Shown: positions 42,577 to 51,745, numbered from the stretch's first letter. The stretch is DNA of 64,000 nt from CANDOC01 sp965261725 (GCA_965261725.1 CBDHDU010000012.1:1-64000); one strand, 5' to 3'. Program-made: numbers and translations. The notes: a model not told the origin generated them from the letters alone.

Positions 42577-43269
42577 ATGAAACGGACTTTCACTCAGGTA
42601 TGCCTTCTATTATTTTTCTCTGCTTTGGCTGTGCCCCGCGTATTTGCTGCTAATCTGCAGATTACCCCCGCTGTTGTTGAATTCAGTGCTAACACGCCGT
42701 CAAGACAAAGTATTGAGGTAGCAGCAAGCGATGACCGTTCGGCACAATATATTGAAGTCAGCATCAGTCGTGTACTAAATCCCGGTACTCAGCAAGAACG
42801 CCTGATTACCGTTTCAGCCAACGATGACAGCAGCCTGATCGTCACGCCACCACGCTTTGTTCTGCCTGTTAACGGCACGAAAGCAATAGAGTTAACCAGC
42901 ATGAAAACTCCGGCGAACAAAGATCAGGTTTTTCAGCTGACAATGACATCATCTGTCATTTCAGAAGCGACTGAGTCCACCGCATCAACTAAGAAATCCC
43001 AGACAGTACTGGTCATACTTCGCCCGGAAGAAACAACGCCACAGCTTGCAACCAACAGGACAAATGGCCAGCTGATTATCAGTAACACAGACAATACCAA
43101 TGTCGTTTTGTATGATGGCATGAGCTGCTCTCCGGCATCTGAATGTATGCCGGTCGAGCACAAGCGGCTTTTTGCCGGGCAAAGCTGGCCACTTTCAATT
43201 AAGCCTGATTATCAAATCAGTTTTGTTGTATATGACGGAGCTCGTACATACAGACAGGTATTTCAATAA
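42577..43269 (+). CDS. PapD-like periplasmic pilus chaperone (orphan)
   Basis: The mature protein follows a signal peptide (TQVCLLLFFSALAVPRVFAA). An N-terminal immunoglobulin-like chaperone domain contains LQITPAVVEFSANTPSRQSI and the edge motif LIVTPPRFVLPVNGTKAIEL, where the conserved basic residue region of PapD chaperones occurs. The C-terminal domain is divergent. About 230 aa, close to the family norm. No usher, pilin or adhesin gene flanks it, which is unusual because such chaperones sit in pilus operons. It may serve distant pilus genes or be a stand-alone chaperone. Confidence 0.82.
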   Translation: MKRTFTQVCLLLFFSALAVPRVFAANLQITPAVVEFSANTPSRQSIEVAASDDRSAQYIEVSISRVLNPGTQQERLITVSANDDSSLIVTPPRFVLPVNGTKAIELTSMKTPANKDQVFQLTMTSSVISEATESTASTKKSQTVLVILRPEETTPQLATNRTNGQLIISNTDNTNVVLYDGMSCSPASECMPVEHKRLFAGQSWPLSIKPDYQISFVVYDGARTYRQVFQ

Positions 43270-43289
43270 TTGCTCGACCACGCTTCTTT

Positions 43290-43303
43290 TTGATTCAAAT
43301 CAA
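43290..43303. promoter_or_regulatory. FNR/ANR box upstream of the CBS gene
   Basis: TTGATTCAAATCAA is a perfect match to the TTGAT-N4-ATCAA consensus of FNR/ANR/CRP-type oxygen sensors. It sits 146 bp before the CBS-domain gene and 20 bp after the chaperone gene. It probably controls the CBS gene under low oxygen. Confidence 0.65.
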
Positions 43304-43448
43304 TATAGTGGTTTTCCGCGAGACGCATACTGAACACCGCATACACACCCTTAACAAGGTATCGACTAGCAAAAACCACCGGTACCCGAACTGGGGTTTG
43401 AGTGATTCGAATACCTGATAATAACTATGCTTACAAGAGGCTAGGGGT

Positions 43449-43937
43449 ATGAGCAGTGACAGCACTCTGCATACAGTGACTGCAGAACAGATAATGTGTC
43501 AGAAGGTCATCACAGTTCCACAGGACTGGCCAATTGATCAGTTAGCCCGCTTTTTTACAGATAAAAGTATTTCCGGTGCCCCGGTAGTAGATAACAACGG
43601 ACATCTGATTGGTGTTGTCAGTTTATCGGATATTGTCCGCCAAACCGGTAGTGGTCTGGTCGACAGGTCACATCGAGATGATGACTTTTATAATGCGATG
43701 ACAGATGCATCAATATCACCTGAAGAGCAGCGGGCTTTCCATGAAAGTATCGATGAGTCAGTGCTTGTCAGCGATATTATGACTCCGATGATTTTCGAAG
43801 TTGCCCCGAATACGCCGCTCATTCAGGTTGCGGAAGCGATGGTGAAAGGCAGAATTCACCGGGTCATGGTAACAGAAGGACGACAGCTGAAAGGCATTAT
43901 CAGTGTTCTGGATCTTTTGAAAGTAATGACGCTTTGA
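43449..43937 (+). CDS. CBS domain protein (two CBS modules)
   Basis: A 162-aa stand-alone pair of CBS domains. Module one begins TVTAEQIMCQKVITVPQDWP and runs to GVVSLSDIVRQTGSG; module two runs from VSDIMTPMIFEVAPNTPLIQ to HRVMVTEGRQLKGIISVLDL. CBS pairs bind adenine nucleotides and act as energy sensors or regulate a partner. No fused effector domain is present. A perfect FNR/ANR box lies upstream, consistent with oxygen-regulated expression. The ATG at 43449 is preceded by AGAGGCTAGGGG. It is followed by a hairpin terminator and the convergent oxidoreductase. Confidence 0.93.
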   Translation: MSSDSTLHTVTAEQIMCQKVITVPQDWPIDQLARFFTDKSISGAPVVDNNGHLIGVVSLSDIVRQTGSGLVDRSHRDDDFYNAMTDASISPEEQRAFHESIDESVLVSDIMTPMIFEVAPNTPLIQVAEAMVKGRIHRVMVTEGRQLKGIISVLDLLKVMTL

Positions 43938-43945
43938 CGATGGCT

Positions 43946-43994
43946 CTGACTCCCCGGTATTGGCAGTCTTAATCAGAGACTACAGGGGAGTCAG
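43946..43994. terminator. Long hairpin between CBS gene and oxidoreductase
   Basis: CTGACTCCCC and GGGGAGTCAG pair perfectly over 10 bp, enclosing a second small stem (AGTCT...AGACT). It lies between convergent genes and has no T-run, so it may act as a bidirectional terminator or mRNA-stability element. Confidence 0.5.
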
Positions 43995-44002
43995 TATGAA
44001 GA

Positions 44003-44647
44003 TCACTCAAAGATCTTATCAAGTATAAAGGTTTCCAGCGGAAGCCCCGGTTGCAGACTGATACTGATCATCTTTGCCGCAACCTGCTCACCTTGAATCG
44101 GACGGTAGCGCTTGAGTACTGGAAGCCTGCAAAGCACCGGTAAAACGATACGAGCAATATCCTCTCCCAGCCTTTGATCTTTGCGCTCTCCGATCAACAG
44201 GGATGGCTGGAATATGCTGATCCGGTTAAATGGTAGATGTTTAACGCGTTGCTCAAGTTCACCTTTCATTTTTAGATAAGCACTGCGACTGCGTGCATTA
44301 GCCGCACTGGATGAAACCAGCAGATAGTGCTCAACACCCTGCTTTACTGCCAGCTCTGCTGCTTTAAGCTGATATGTAAAATCGACTTTGCGCTGAGCTT
44401 CAACCGAACCCGCTTGCTTTAAGGTTGTACCAAGGCAGGAAAAAAAGACATCACCCTTAAACAGGGTTTCGTAATTCTCAAGCCGGTCAAAATCAACAAT
44501 GTGATTTTCAACTTTTTCAGAGGAATGAGGCGCAGCCCGGCGGGTTAAAGTTATTACTTTTGTAAAATCTTCCGCGTTAACAAGCTGATCAACCAGCGCC
44601 CGGCCAACGACACCTGTTGCCCCTATAACAATGGCCGTTTTACTCAT
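44003..44647 (-). CDS. NAD(P)-binding atypical SDR (HTATIP2/TIP30-like)
   Basis: A short-chain dehydrogenase-like protein of 214 aa with the nucleotide-binding motif IVIGATGVVGRALVDQL at its N-terminus. Features resembling the bacterial TIP30/HTATIP2 group are DVFFSCLGTTLKQAGSVEA, VDFTYQLKAAELAVKQGVEH and YLLVSSSAANARSRSAYLKM (with conserved Tyr-x3-Lys-like YLKMKGE). The C-terminus is ISLQPGLPLETFILDKIFE. The start at 44647 begins the Rossmann fold; the longer frame adds no homology. A strong hairpin (44669) separates it from thyA. Substrate unknown. Confidence 0.9.
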   Translation of the reverse strand: MSKTAIVIGATGVVGRALVDQLVNAEDFTKVITLTRRAAPHSSEKVENHIVDFDRLENYETLFKGDVFFSCLGTTLKQAGSVEAQRKVDFTYQLKAAELAVKQGVEHYLLVSSSAANARSRSAYLKMKGELEQRVKHLPFNRISIFQPSLLIGERKDQRLGEDIARIVLPVLCRLPVLKRYRPIQGEQVAAKMISISLQPGLPLETFILDKIFE

Positions 44648-44668
44648 AATTATGACCTTATAATTCTG

Positions 44669-44695
44669 GCAGGTGTGCTCAAAAAGCACACCTGC
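44669..44695 (-). terminator. Hairpin between thyA and the oxidoreductase
   Basis: GCAGGTGTGCT-caaaa-AGCACACCTGC is a perfect 11-bp stem in the 72-bp gap after thyA. No T-run follows on the minus strand, so it may weaken rather than stop transcription into the oxidoreductase gene. Confidence 0.6.
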
Positions 44696-44719
44696 GACCT
44701 GAGGTACAAAAGCGTAGCT

Positions 44720-45553
44720 TTATACGGCTACCGGTGCCTTGATATGGGGGTGGAACTGATAGTTTTCCAGTGTGAAGTCTTCAAATTTAAACTCGAATAA
44801 ATCTTTAACTTCCGGATTCAGCTTCATGGTTGGCAATGGCAGAGGCTCACGTGACAACTGCTCATCGACCTGTTCCATATGGTTGGAATAAAGATGCGCA
44901 TCACCAAAAGTATGCACAAAGTCACCCAGCTCAAGATCACAAACCTGAGCAATCATCATTGTCAGCACTGCATAGGATGCAATATTAAACGGCACACCCA
45001 GAAAGATATCCGCACTACGCTGGTAGAGCTGGCAGGATAAACGACCATTCAACACATAAAACTGGAACAGGCAATGACAGGGAGGTAGAGCCTGTTTGCC
45101 ATTAGCAGCATTCTCTTTGGGGGATACCGATACATCCGGCAGCACACTAGGGTTCCACGCACTAATCACCAGACGACGGGAGTCCGGATTCTTTTTGATT
45201 TCTGCAATCAGATCTGAAATTTGGTCGACTGTTTCACCATTCGCGCCTTCCCAGCTGCGCCATTGTTTGCCGTAAACCGGACCCAGATCACCTTCCGGGG
45301 TCGCCCATTCATCCCAGATAGAAACACTGTTATCCTTCAGGTAACCAATATTAGTGTCGCCTTTCAGGAACCAAAGCAGCTCATGAATAATGGATCGCAG
45401 ATGGCATTTCTTGGTTGTTACCAGCGGGAAACCCTGTTGCAGATCAAACCGCATCTGGTAACCAAAAACACTGTAAGTACCCGTACCGGTACGATCCGAT
45501 TTATAAACGCCCTGTTCTTTCACATAGCGCATCAGGTCAAGATACTGCTTCAT
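44720..45553 (-). CDS. thyA: Thymidylate synthase
   Basis: This enzyme makes dTMP from dUMP using methylenetetrahydrofolate. Family features are visible throughout: KSDRTGTGTYSVFGYQMRFD, GFPLVTTKKCHLRSIIHELL, IWDEWATPEGDLGPVYGKQW, the catalytic Cys in ALPPCHCLFQFYV, the folate site CQLYQRSADIFLGVPFNIAS and FVHTFGDAHLYSNH. At 277 aa it is slightly longer than E. coli ThyA (264), the extra residues lying before the catalytic Cys (SVSPKENAANGKQ). It overlaps the 3' end of lgt by 4 bp (ATGA), a conserved lgt-thyA arrangement implying translational coupling. Confidence 0.98.
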   Translation of the reverse strand: MKQYLDLMRYVKEQGVYKSDRTGTGTYSVFGYQMRFDLQQGFPLVTTKKCHLRSIIHELLWFLKGDTNIGYLKDNSVSIWDEWATPEGDLGPVYGKQWRSWEGANGETVDQISDLIAEIKKNPDSRRLVISAWNPSVLPDVSVSPKENAANGKQALPPCHCLFQFYVLNGRLSCQLYQRSADIFLGVPFNIASYAVLTMMIAQVCDLELGDFVHTFGDAHLYSNHMEQVDEQLSREPLPLPTMKLNPEVKDLFEFKFEDFTLENYQFHPHIKAPVAV

Positions 45554-46413
45554 GAATGCTTCCCTTTCTTGTGGTCTGACTGCTGTAACGCAAGCCAGGC
45601 CAAATCATCAGTATTAATGCCGTCCTTCAATGGATGGCGCCGATAACCTGCAGCGATCATAAAGAGCCCCAGTATGATCATCGGTGTTGATAGCAGCTGC
45701 CCCATGGTCAGCCAGTCAAATGCAATAAAACCAAGTTGTGAATCCGGTTCGCGCACAAATTCCACGACAAAGCGCCCTATGCCGTATATCACCAGAAACA
45801 GACCGGACACCGTCATTCGCGGGCGTGCTTTTGAAGAAAACATCCACAGCAATAAAAATAATATCAGACCTTCAATCGCCAGCTGATACAACTGTGAGGG
45901 GTGACGTGCAAGCTGTAAGGGATCATTAGGAAATATCATTGCCCAGGGCACATCACTGGCGCGCCCCCAGAGTTCACCACCAATAAAATTACCTAAGCGA
46001 CCCGCACCGAGCCCAATCGGCACCATTGGTGCAATAAAATCGGTGACCTGAAAGAAGGTTTTATTTAGCGTACGACCATAGATGTACATTGCCAGCAATA
46101 CACCCAGCAGCCCTCCGTGGAATGCCATGCCTCCTTCCCAGACTCTGAATAGCCAGACCGGATCACGTAAAAAATAATCAAAGTTATAAAACAGAACGTA
46201 GCCCAGCCGGCCACCAATAACAGCGCCGACAGCACCGTAGAAAATCAGATCACCGACCTGATCTGCTGTCCAGAGACCACCTGAGCGCTTTGCGCGATAC
46301 TGACCCAGCAGCCAGCAACCGGCAAACCCGACCAGATACATAATGCCATACCAGTGTACTTTTAACGGGCCCAACTGTATGGCCACAGGATCAATCGCGG
46401 GGTATGCAATCAC
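45550..46413 (-). CDS. lgt: Prolipoprotein diacylglyceryl transferase
   Basis: Lgt transfers diacylglyceryl from phosphatidylglycerol to the lipobox Cys of prolipoproteins, the first step of lipoprotein maturation at the inner membrane. Signature sequences are VHWYGIMYLVGFAGCWLLGQ, IGGRLGYVLFYNF, WEGGMAFHGGLLG (catalytic His), and the family signature PIGLGAGRLGNFIGGELWGR. RHPSQLYQLAIEGLILF and FVVEFVREPD follow. At 287 aa it is of normal length with about seven membrane spans. The start ATG is at 46413 and its last codons overlap thyA. Confidence 0.98.
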   Translation of the reverse strand: MIAYPAIDPVAIQLGPLKVHWYGIMYLVGFAGCWLLGQYRAKRSGGLWTADQVGDLIFYGAVGAVIGGRLGYVLFYNFDYFLRDPVWLFRVWEGGMAFHGGLLGVLLAMYIYGRTLNKTFFQVTDFIAPMVPIGLGAGRLGNFIGGELWGRASDVPWAMIFPNDPLQLARHPSQLYQLAIEGLILFLLLWMFSSKARPRMTVSGLFLVIYGIGRFVVEFVREPDSQLGFIAFDWLTMGQLLSTPMIILGLFMIAAGYRRHPLKDGINTDDLAWLALQQSDHKKGKHS

Positions 46414-46446
46414 CGTATATTTTCCATCCCAATCATTCAGACAAAC

Positions 46447-47238
46447 TTAAATAAGCATGAAATCGATGCTGACAACCAGCAGAAACAGTGCAAATAAACG
46501 ACGTAACTTCTGTGCTGAAAGGCGGTGCGCCAGTTTGACGCCAAAACGGGCAAATATTGCACTTGTTACACCGATACCTAAAAGTCCCGGCCAGTAAATA
46601 TAACCCGTGCTCCACACAGGCAAATCAGCATGCCCCCAACCAACAGCCACATTGGTCAGAGCGCCACTTAATGCAATGGGCAAACCACAGGCAGCGGAAG
46701 TGCCTACCGCTTGCTGCATGGTATAGCGGCAACGATTCAGGAAAGGTACTGTCAGTGTGCCACCACCTATGCCAAAAATGCCGGATGCCCAGCCAATCAC
46801 AGCACCCGCACTTATTAACAGGGGCTTACGGGGAGCAAGAACGGTTTCTCCCGCAGCTGGGTCAACGCCAAACCACATTTTCAATGCCAGCAAAAACGCA
46901 AAGCCACCAATAAGTTTTTGTAGCACAGCACCACTAAGAAAACTCGCAGTGACAGCACCTAATGCTGCCCCAAAAGCAATACCGGCCGTCAACCAGACAA
47001 ACACTGGCCACATAACGGCACCACGCTTGCTATGGCCTCGAATAGAGCTGATTGAAGTGAGAACAATCGTTCCCAGAGATGTGCCAACTGCCAGATGGGT
47101 CAGCACCGAATCTTCAAGTCCCTGCAAAGTAAAGCTGTATATCAGTGCCGGAACAACAACGAGACCACCACCAATCCCGAACAGGCCGGCCATAGTGCCA
47201 GCCACGGCCCCCAGTAACAAGTATGCCAGGAAGATCAT
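46447..47238 (-). CDS. TauE/SafE family sulfite exporter-like permease
   Basis: A 263-aa inner-membrane protein with about eight hydrophobic spans and the internal duplication typical of TauE/SafE. The two matching halves are visible as AGTMAGLFGIGGGLVVVPAL and IGWASGIFGIGGGTLTVPFL. GTSLGTIVLTSISSIRGH follows the first. Family members export sulfite, sulfoacetate or other anions; the substrate is not resolved here. It lies upstream of lgt on the same strand by 33 bp, so likely cotranscribed, an arrangement also seen in other gammaproteobacteria. Confidence 0.93.
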   Translation of the reverse strand: MIFLAYLLLGAVAGTMAGLFGIGGGLVVVPALIYSFTLQGLEDSVLTHLAVGTSLGTIVLTSISSIRGHSKRGAVMWPVFVWLTAGIAFGAALGAVTASFLSGAVLQKLIGGFAFLLALKMWFGVDPAAGETVLAPRKPLLISAGAVIGWASGIFGIGGGTLTVPFLNRCRYTMQQAVGTSAACGLPIALSGALTNVAVGWGHADLPVWSTGYIYWPGLLGIGVTSAIFARFGVKLAHRLSAQKLRRLFALFLLVVSIDFMLI

Positions 47239-47393
47239 AAGTGCGTTTTGGTCCCGTCAGATTTACACCTGGCAATGACAGACTGTCTGTTTCACAGCAT
47301 GGAAGCCAGGTAAAGAGATAAGTCTCCAAGATGTATCATAAAACAGCGGAACCTGCAGCCAATCATTGATTTGGACAACCAGAAATCTTGCCC

Positions 47394-48743
47394 TTATGGT
47401 TGTTTATCTGACAAAGCCAGCTTATCTATATGCGGGACAGTGTTATTAGAAGTACCAGAGCCTGAACAGGCATACAGCACAACGCTAAACAGGATAGCTA
47501 TCACGCCATAGCACAACACATCCGCACCTGTTCCAAGCACCGCCATAAAACAATAACCAATGGAGGTTACGATAATAATTGACATAATCCGGTACTGTTC
47601 AGCAGGCATTCCCAGCTGGCGCAATACGACAAAACTCCCCGACAACGCATAGACATAAGAGATCAGACTGACAAAAACACAAACCAGTGCCGCTTTTTCA
47701 AACTGTTCGTTCAGCTGGGGTTCCACCGTTACGATAAGAAAAAGGCTGACAAGAATGGCTGTCAACATATGCCCCTGAGCAGGCACCTGACTTCGGTTTA
47801 GCCGGGCAAAGAATGCGGGGAAAAGTCCATCTTTGGCGGCTGTTCTGGCTATCAGCCCCTGCGTCAGTATCCAGCTGTTCAGACTGCCGAGACATGCAAC
47901 AACGGCAATCACAGACACAATATCTCCGGCAGCATGCCCCAGTATTGCTTCAACGGCCAACGCCATCGGTGCAGTTGATGTTCTTAACACTTCATTAGGC
48001 ACAATTCCCATCACAACCGTCGTACAGGCAAGATAAATAATGGCGGTAATAATGGTGCCCAAGAGCGTTGCCAGCGGTACATCCCGCTTAGGATTGCTTG
48101 ATGCCGAAGCAGCATTACAGGCAGCTTCCAACCCGAGAAAGGTCCATAGTGTCAGAGATGCGGCACTGATGATTGCTCTGAAATCACTGTTGCCGGTGAC
48201 ATTGTATGCTGAGCGCATACGTTCCGGATCAAAATAAAACCAGCCAAAAATCGCCAGACTCAACACCGGAATTAACGTCAGCCCCGTTGTCATCGACTGA
48301 AACAGCCCGATAAACCGCAGATTCGTCATATTCACCAAAGTCAGCAACCAGATCACCCCTACGGCTGCACCACACCCAACCACAGGGTGTGCCAGTCGCG
48401 GGAAAAACCATGATAAATAACCAATCGTTGCAACAGCTCCTGCCACATTGCTCGCCCAGATGCCAAACCAGTAACCATAAACCACCTGAAACCCAGCCAG
48501 ACGACCAATACCGTCACGCGACAAAGCATACAAGCTGCAGGATTCCGGTTTAATAGTACCCAGGCGCGCAAACAGCAGTGCCATTACCAACGCAAACAAC
48601 GCGGTTAGCAACCAACCGATCAGACTAATACAGCCAATACCCGCGAGATTAGCAGGAAGTAAAAACAACCCCGGACCAAGCATATTGCCAATGACAACGA
48701 GCATCAGCTGTAACAGCGACAGTTTTTTGGGAGAAGAGGTCAT
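47394..48743 (-). CDS. APC family basic amino acid/polyamine antiporter, copy 1
   Basis: A 449-aa permease with twelve hydrophobic spans, of the AdiC/CadB/PotE group. It opens MLGPGLFLLPANLAGIGCIS (glycine-rich substrate loop GPGLFLLPANLA). It includes GYWFGIWASNVAGAVATIGY, LTLWTFLGLEAACNAASASSNPK (substrate contacts) and LACLGSLNSWILTQGLIART. It is 9-15 bp from a closely similar paralogue upstream; the pair arose by tandem duplication. No decarboxylase gene lies beside it, unlike adi/cad operons. Substrate unknown. Confidence 0.92.
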   Translation of the reverse strand: MTSSPKKLSLLQLMLVVIGNMLGPGLFLLPANLAGIGCISLIGWLLTALFALVMALLFARLGTIKPESCSLYALSRDGIGRLAGFQVVYGYWFGIWASNVAGAVATIGYLSWFFPRLAHPVVGCGAAVGVIWLLTLVNMTNLRFIGLFQSMTTGLTLIPVLSLAIFGWFYFDPERMRSAYNVTGNSDFRAIISAASLTLWTFLGLEAACNAASASSNPKRDVPLATLLGTIITAIIYLACTTVVMGIVPNEVLRTSTAPMALAVEAILGHAAGDIVSVIAVVACLGSLNSWILTQGLIARTAAKDGLFPAFFARLNRSQVPAQGHMLTAILVSLFLIVTVEPQLNEQFEKAALVCVFVSLISYVYALSGSFVVLRQLGMPAEQYRIMSIIIVTSIGYCFMAVLGTGADVLCYGVIAILFSVVLYACSGSGTSNNTVPHIDKLALSDKQP

Positions 48744-48758
48744 CTGCAAGTTCTTGTT

Positions 48759-50120
48759 CTATGTGTCCGGAAGAATTTGCCGGGCATTATCACAAGCATC
48801 CTTGCCTTGGGATTCAGCATGAACAGCCAGCTCACGCTGCTGAGTCCAGCCATAGAGTACAGCACTGAACAATATCGCAACCGCGCCAAAATAAAGTACG
48901 TCTTTACCCGCCCCCAGAGCAGCCCAGAAGCAATATACCAGCGCCAGAAAAGACAGCGTGTACATTTGCCGGTCGCCACTGAACCCAGCTGATTTCTTTC
49001 GTAAAATCACCAGCGCAGAAGCAACCGAGTAAACATAGGTCAACAGCGTGCCAAACACGCATAACAGCGCCATGGTCTGAAACTGCCCGTTCAGTGTGGG
49101 AGAGAGTGTCAGTACTAAAATACCACTCATTAATACAGCGACTATGAACAAACCATAAACCGGTGCCTGAAAGCGGTTAACTCTAGCAAAGATTCTGGGG
49201 AACAGATGATCTGCCGCCGCCAGACGGGCAACCAGACCTTGCATCATAATCCAGCCATTCAGGCTGCCTATGCAGGCAATAAAAGCACAGATGCTGACCA
49301 GATCGCCTGCCCAGGAACCAAACAATACCTGCGCAGCCAGAGATAAAGGTGCAGATGTTTCCTGTAGTGCCTCATTGGGTACCAGTGCCATCACCATGGT
49401 TGTACACAGGATATAAGCACCTGCGGCAATACCTGTGCCCAGTAAGGTGGCAATTGGCACATTTCGTTGAGGATTTTCTGATACGGAAGCCGCAGTACAG
49501 GCAGACTCCAGGCCAATAAATGTCCATAGCGTTAAAGACGCTGCATCTGTTATGGCATCAAAAAAACTGCCACTGGTGACGTTGGCAGATGCAGTCAGAT
49601 AACTGATATCCGCTTTCATCCAGCCAAAGGCCAAAATCAGTAATACAGGCGCCAGCATACAGGCCGTGGTCACCACCTGAATGCTGCCAATAACTCTTAA
49701 ACCAAAAGAATTCAGAAAAGATAGCAGCCAGATCAGACAGATAGCCGTTGCACACCCGTAAACCGGGTCATGAAGCACAGGAAAAAAGTAACTGAGATAG
49801 CCAGTGGCAGCCAGAGCTGCAGCAACATTTCCGGTCCAGATAGAAAACCAGTAACCATAAACCACCTGAAAACCGGCAAACCGCCCCAACCCCTGATGGG
49901 AGAAGGTATAAAGCCCGCTATGCCCCGGATAGAGAAAACCCAGTCTGGCAAAAACCAGTGCCAGCACCATTGCCCCCATTGCAGTCAGCACCCATCCCAG
50001 AATAGAGACACTGCCTATAGCGGCAAGGTTAGCAGGTAATAGAAAGAGCCCCGGCCCCATCATGTTGCCCGTCACAATCACGGTCAACTGCAATAAATTC
50101 AGCTTGTTATCCGACTGCAT
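48759..50120 (-). CDS. APC family basic amino acid/polyamine antiporter, copy 2
   Basis: A 453-aa twelve-span permease closely related to its downstream neighbour. It shares the loop MMGPGLFLLPANLAAIGSVS, the segment GRFAGFQVVYGYWFSIWTGN, LTLWTFIGLESACTAASVSE, and IACIGSLNGWIMMQGLVAR. The divergence is in the loops, the C-terminal tails and the membrane helices near 150-190. Both copies appear intact, so they may carry different substrates or be differently expressed. It is first in the two-gene operon, with a 310-bp upstream region holding a 9-bp inverted repeat. Confidence 0.92.
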   Translation of the reverse strand: MQSDNKLNLLQLTVIVTGNMMGPGLFLLPANLAAIGSVSILGWVLTAMGAMVLALVFARLGFLYPGHSGLYTFSHQGLGRFAGFQVVYGYWFSIWTGNVAAALAATGYLSYFFPVLHDPVYGCATAICLIWLLSFLNSFGLRVIGSIQVVTTACMLAPVLLILAFGWMKADISYLTASANVTSGSFFDAITDAASLTLWTFIGLESACTAASVSENPQRNVPIATLLGTGIAAGAYILCTTMVMALVPNEALQETSAPLSLAAQVLFGSWAGDLVSICAFIACIGSLNGWIMMQGLVARLAAADHLFPRIFARVNRFQAPVYGLFIVAVLMSGILVLTLSPTLNGQFQTMALLCVFGTLLTYVYSVASALVILRKKSAGFSGDRQMYTLSFLALVYCFWAALGAGKDVLYFGAVAILFSAVLYGWTQQRELAVHAESQGKDACDNARQILPDT

Positions 50121-50431
50121 TTCTGGCTTTTACTGTTTCCGGACACAGAGAAAGGTTTGAATATGCATAAGTCCCTGCTTTTTCATCTGTTCCGGGAATA
50201 GAGATAGACTCAGTCAAAACAGCAAATCACCTTAATGATAAAACTGCTGTTTTCAGCCTTAAGTCCACGATAGCGCATGTCTCCCCAATCATACCTTCCG
50301 TGCGTATAACGACTCCCTGTTTCAAGCACCCGCCTTCAATTGCCGGCAGCACCTAGTGTAGATGAAATCTGAGTATGCGATGTCCTACACTGAATAAATA
50401 ATGGAAACGTTTATCAGCAGCTGGAAGCATC
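50121..50431. other. Divergent intergenic region with inverted repeats
   Basis: No ORF is supported. It contains AAAACAGCA (50216-50224) and its complement TGCTGTTTT (50245-50253), and a 7-bp repeat AGTGTAG/CTACACT at 50355 and 50385. It must hold promoters for the antiporter pair and the pentapeptide gene; I cannot place them with confidence. Confidence 0.45.
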
Positions 50432-51502
50432 ATGTCAAATCACAAGGAAGTTCAAAACCGCCCTCAGTCTCTGTCAAACCTTTATTTTCACCCGGGACCC
50501 GGTAAAAACGCCTGGCTACAACGTCTATTTGCCTTCATCCCCGGCATTTCTATTCCTGAAACCGGCATTATTCGTGACCCGGACGCCGGTAAACCGACTC
50601 ATAACTTATTCAGGCTGGGCTATCACCCTCTACGAGCCGGGCAGTCCGTTTTGTGCAAATTAAACCTCAACAATAAAGATTTAAGTTATTCCAATCTGGA
50701 AGGGATTAACTTCAAACGTGCCCTGATGAAAAACACTAATTTCTCAGGCGCTAGTCTGAGCCAAAGCAACCTGAAGCACTGTGATATGGAAAATGCCCTG
50801 CTGAGTGATACTGATCTCAGGGGTGCAGACCTCTCCGGAGCCAATCTGAGAAATGCCCGGTTAATCAATTGCCAGCTACAGGGAGCCAATCTGAAAAACG
50901 CAGATCTGACAGGTGCTCATCTCGAAGGCATGCTATTTGATGAAGATATTAACCTGCAGGGATGTCAGCTAAGTGGATCACATTTACGGGACACTAATTT
51001 TTATGGCACCGACTTATCTTTAGTGAGATTTACAGAATCACAACTACAGGAAGTTGTGATGCAGGACTGCAAACTGGACACGGCCTCTTTTGAACGTTCC
51101 AAACTGTTGCATGTATTAATTGATAACTGCCATGACCAAAATCCACAGGAGGGCTGCACTTCGTTCAGAGGTACTGAAATCAAGCAGTCAACAATACAAC
51201 ACTGCTCTTTTAATCGCGGAGACTTTTTCAGTTCACGCATTACTGACAGCAAGATCAACAACAGTCAGTTTTATTTCGGGCTGTTTATGACCACTGTTTT
51301 CACCCGGTGCGCTATCAATCAATGTGCATTTGCTGCATTGAGCGAGATTCCGGAAAAACAGTGTGATTTTTTCAAAGCGACGTTCGATGACTGCATCATT
51401 CAGAACTGTGACTTTCAGGGAGCACAAACAAACACCGTCGCACTTAAAAACATGCGGGAAACTGCCGTTACTGAGACATTAGAATTCGCACAGGAGGAGT
51501 GA
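50432..51502 (+). CDS. Pentapeptide-repeat (right-handed beta-helix) protein
   Basis: A 356-aa protein without signal peptide. From about residue 75 it is a run of A(D/N)LXX-type pentapeptides (NLNNKDLSYSNLEGINF, LRGADLSGANLRNARL, LQGANLKNADLTGAHLEG), which fold into a right-handed quadrilateral beta-helix. The second half is a less regular, still helix-like repeat with Cys and Gln (CAINQCAF, DDCIIQNCDFQGAQ). Pentapeptide proteins include DNA-gyrase mimics and secreted bacterial effectors such as Salmonella PipB. Absence of a signal peptide, a divergent N-terminus and host-associated context make an effector possible; function unknown. Confidence 0.9.
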   Translation: MSNHKEVQNRPQSLSNLYFHPGPGKNAWLQRLFAFIPGISIPETGIIRDPDAGKPTHNLFRLGYHPLRAGQSVLCKLNLNNKDLSYSNLEGINFKRALMKNTNFSGASLSQSNLKHCDMENALLSDTDLRGADLSGANLRNARLINCQLQGANLKNADLTGAHLEGMLFDEDINLQGCQLSGSHLRDTNFYGTDLSLVRFTESQLQEVVMQDCKLDTASFERSKLLHVLIDNCHDQNPQEGCTSFRGTEIKQSTIQHCSFNRGDFFSSRITDSKINNSQFYFGLFMTTVFTRCAINQCAFAALSEIPEKQCDFFKATFDDCIIQNCDFQGAQTNTVALKNMRETAVTETLEFAQEE

Positions 51503-51745
51503 TAGCTATCGACGAACTTTACCCTAACCACTGCTACTAAACCGCTAATAGTACGCTATTTCCATTCTTTTAAAAACCACCACATACAATATTGCCGTCG
51601 TATATTAAAAAATATTCTCAACAGAGTTTATTCATAATAAAAAGTTATTAAATTTCATGAATTTGCCCATCGTAAAAAGGCACCAGAAAGATAGAATGAA
51701 GTTACAAAAACAACAGTAATACAAGAAAAAAAGGCGGGTAGTGAA

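Noticed and set aside
50216..50253. Terminator for the antiporter or pentapeptide gene
   Set aside because: The AAAACAGCA/TGCTGTTTT repeat has a 20-nt loop and lies upstream of both divergent genes, so it is not a terminator; kept only as an inverted repeat.
51650..51745. Sigma-54 promoter before prkA
   Set aside because: AGGCACCAGAAAGATAG resembles the -24 element only; the -12 GC element is missing.
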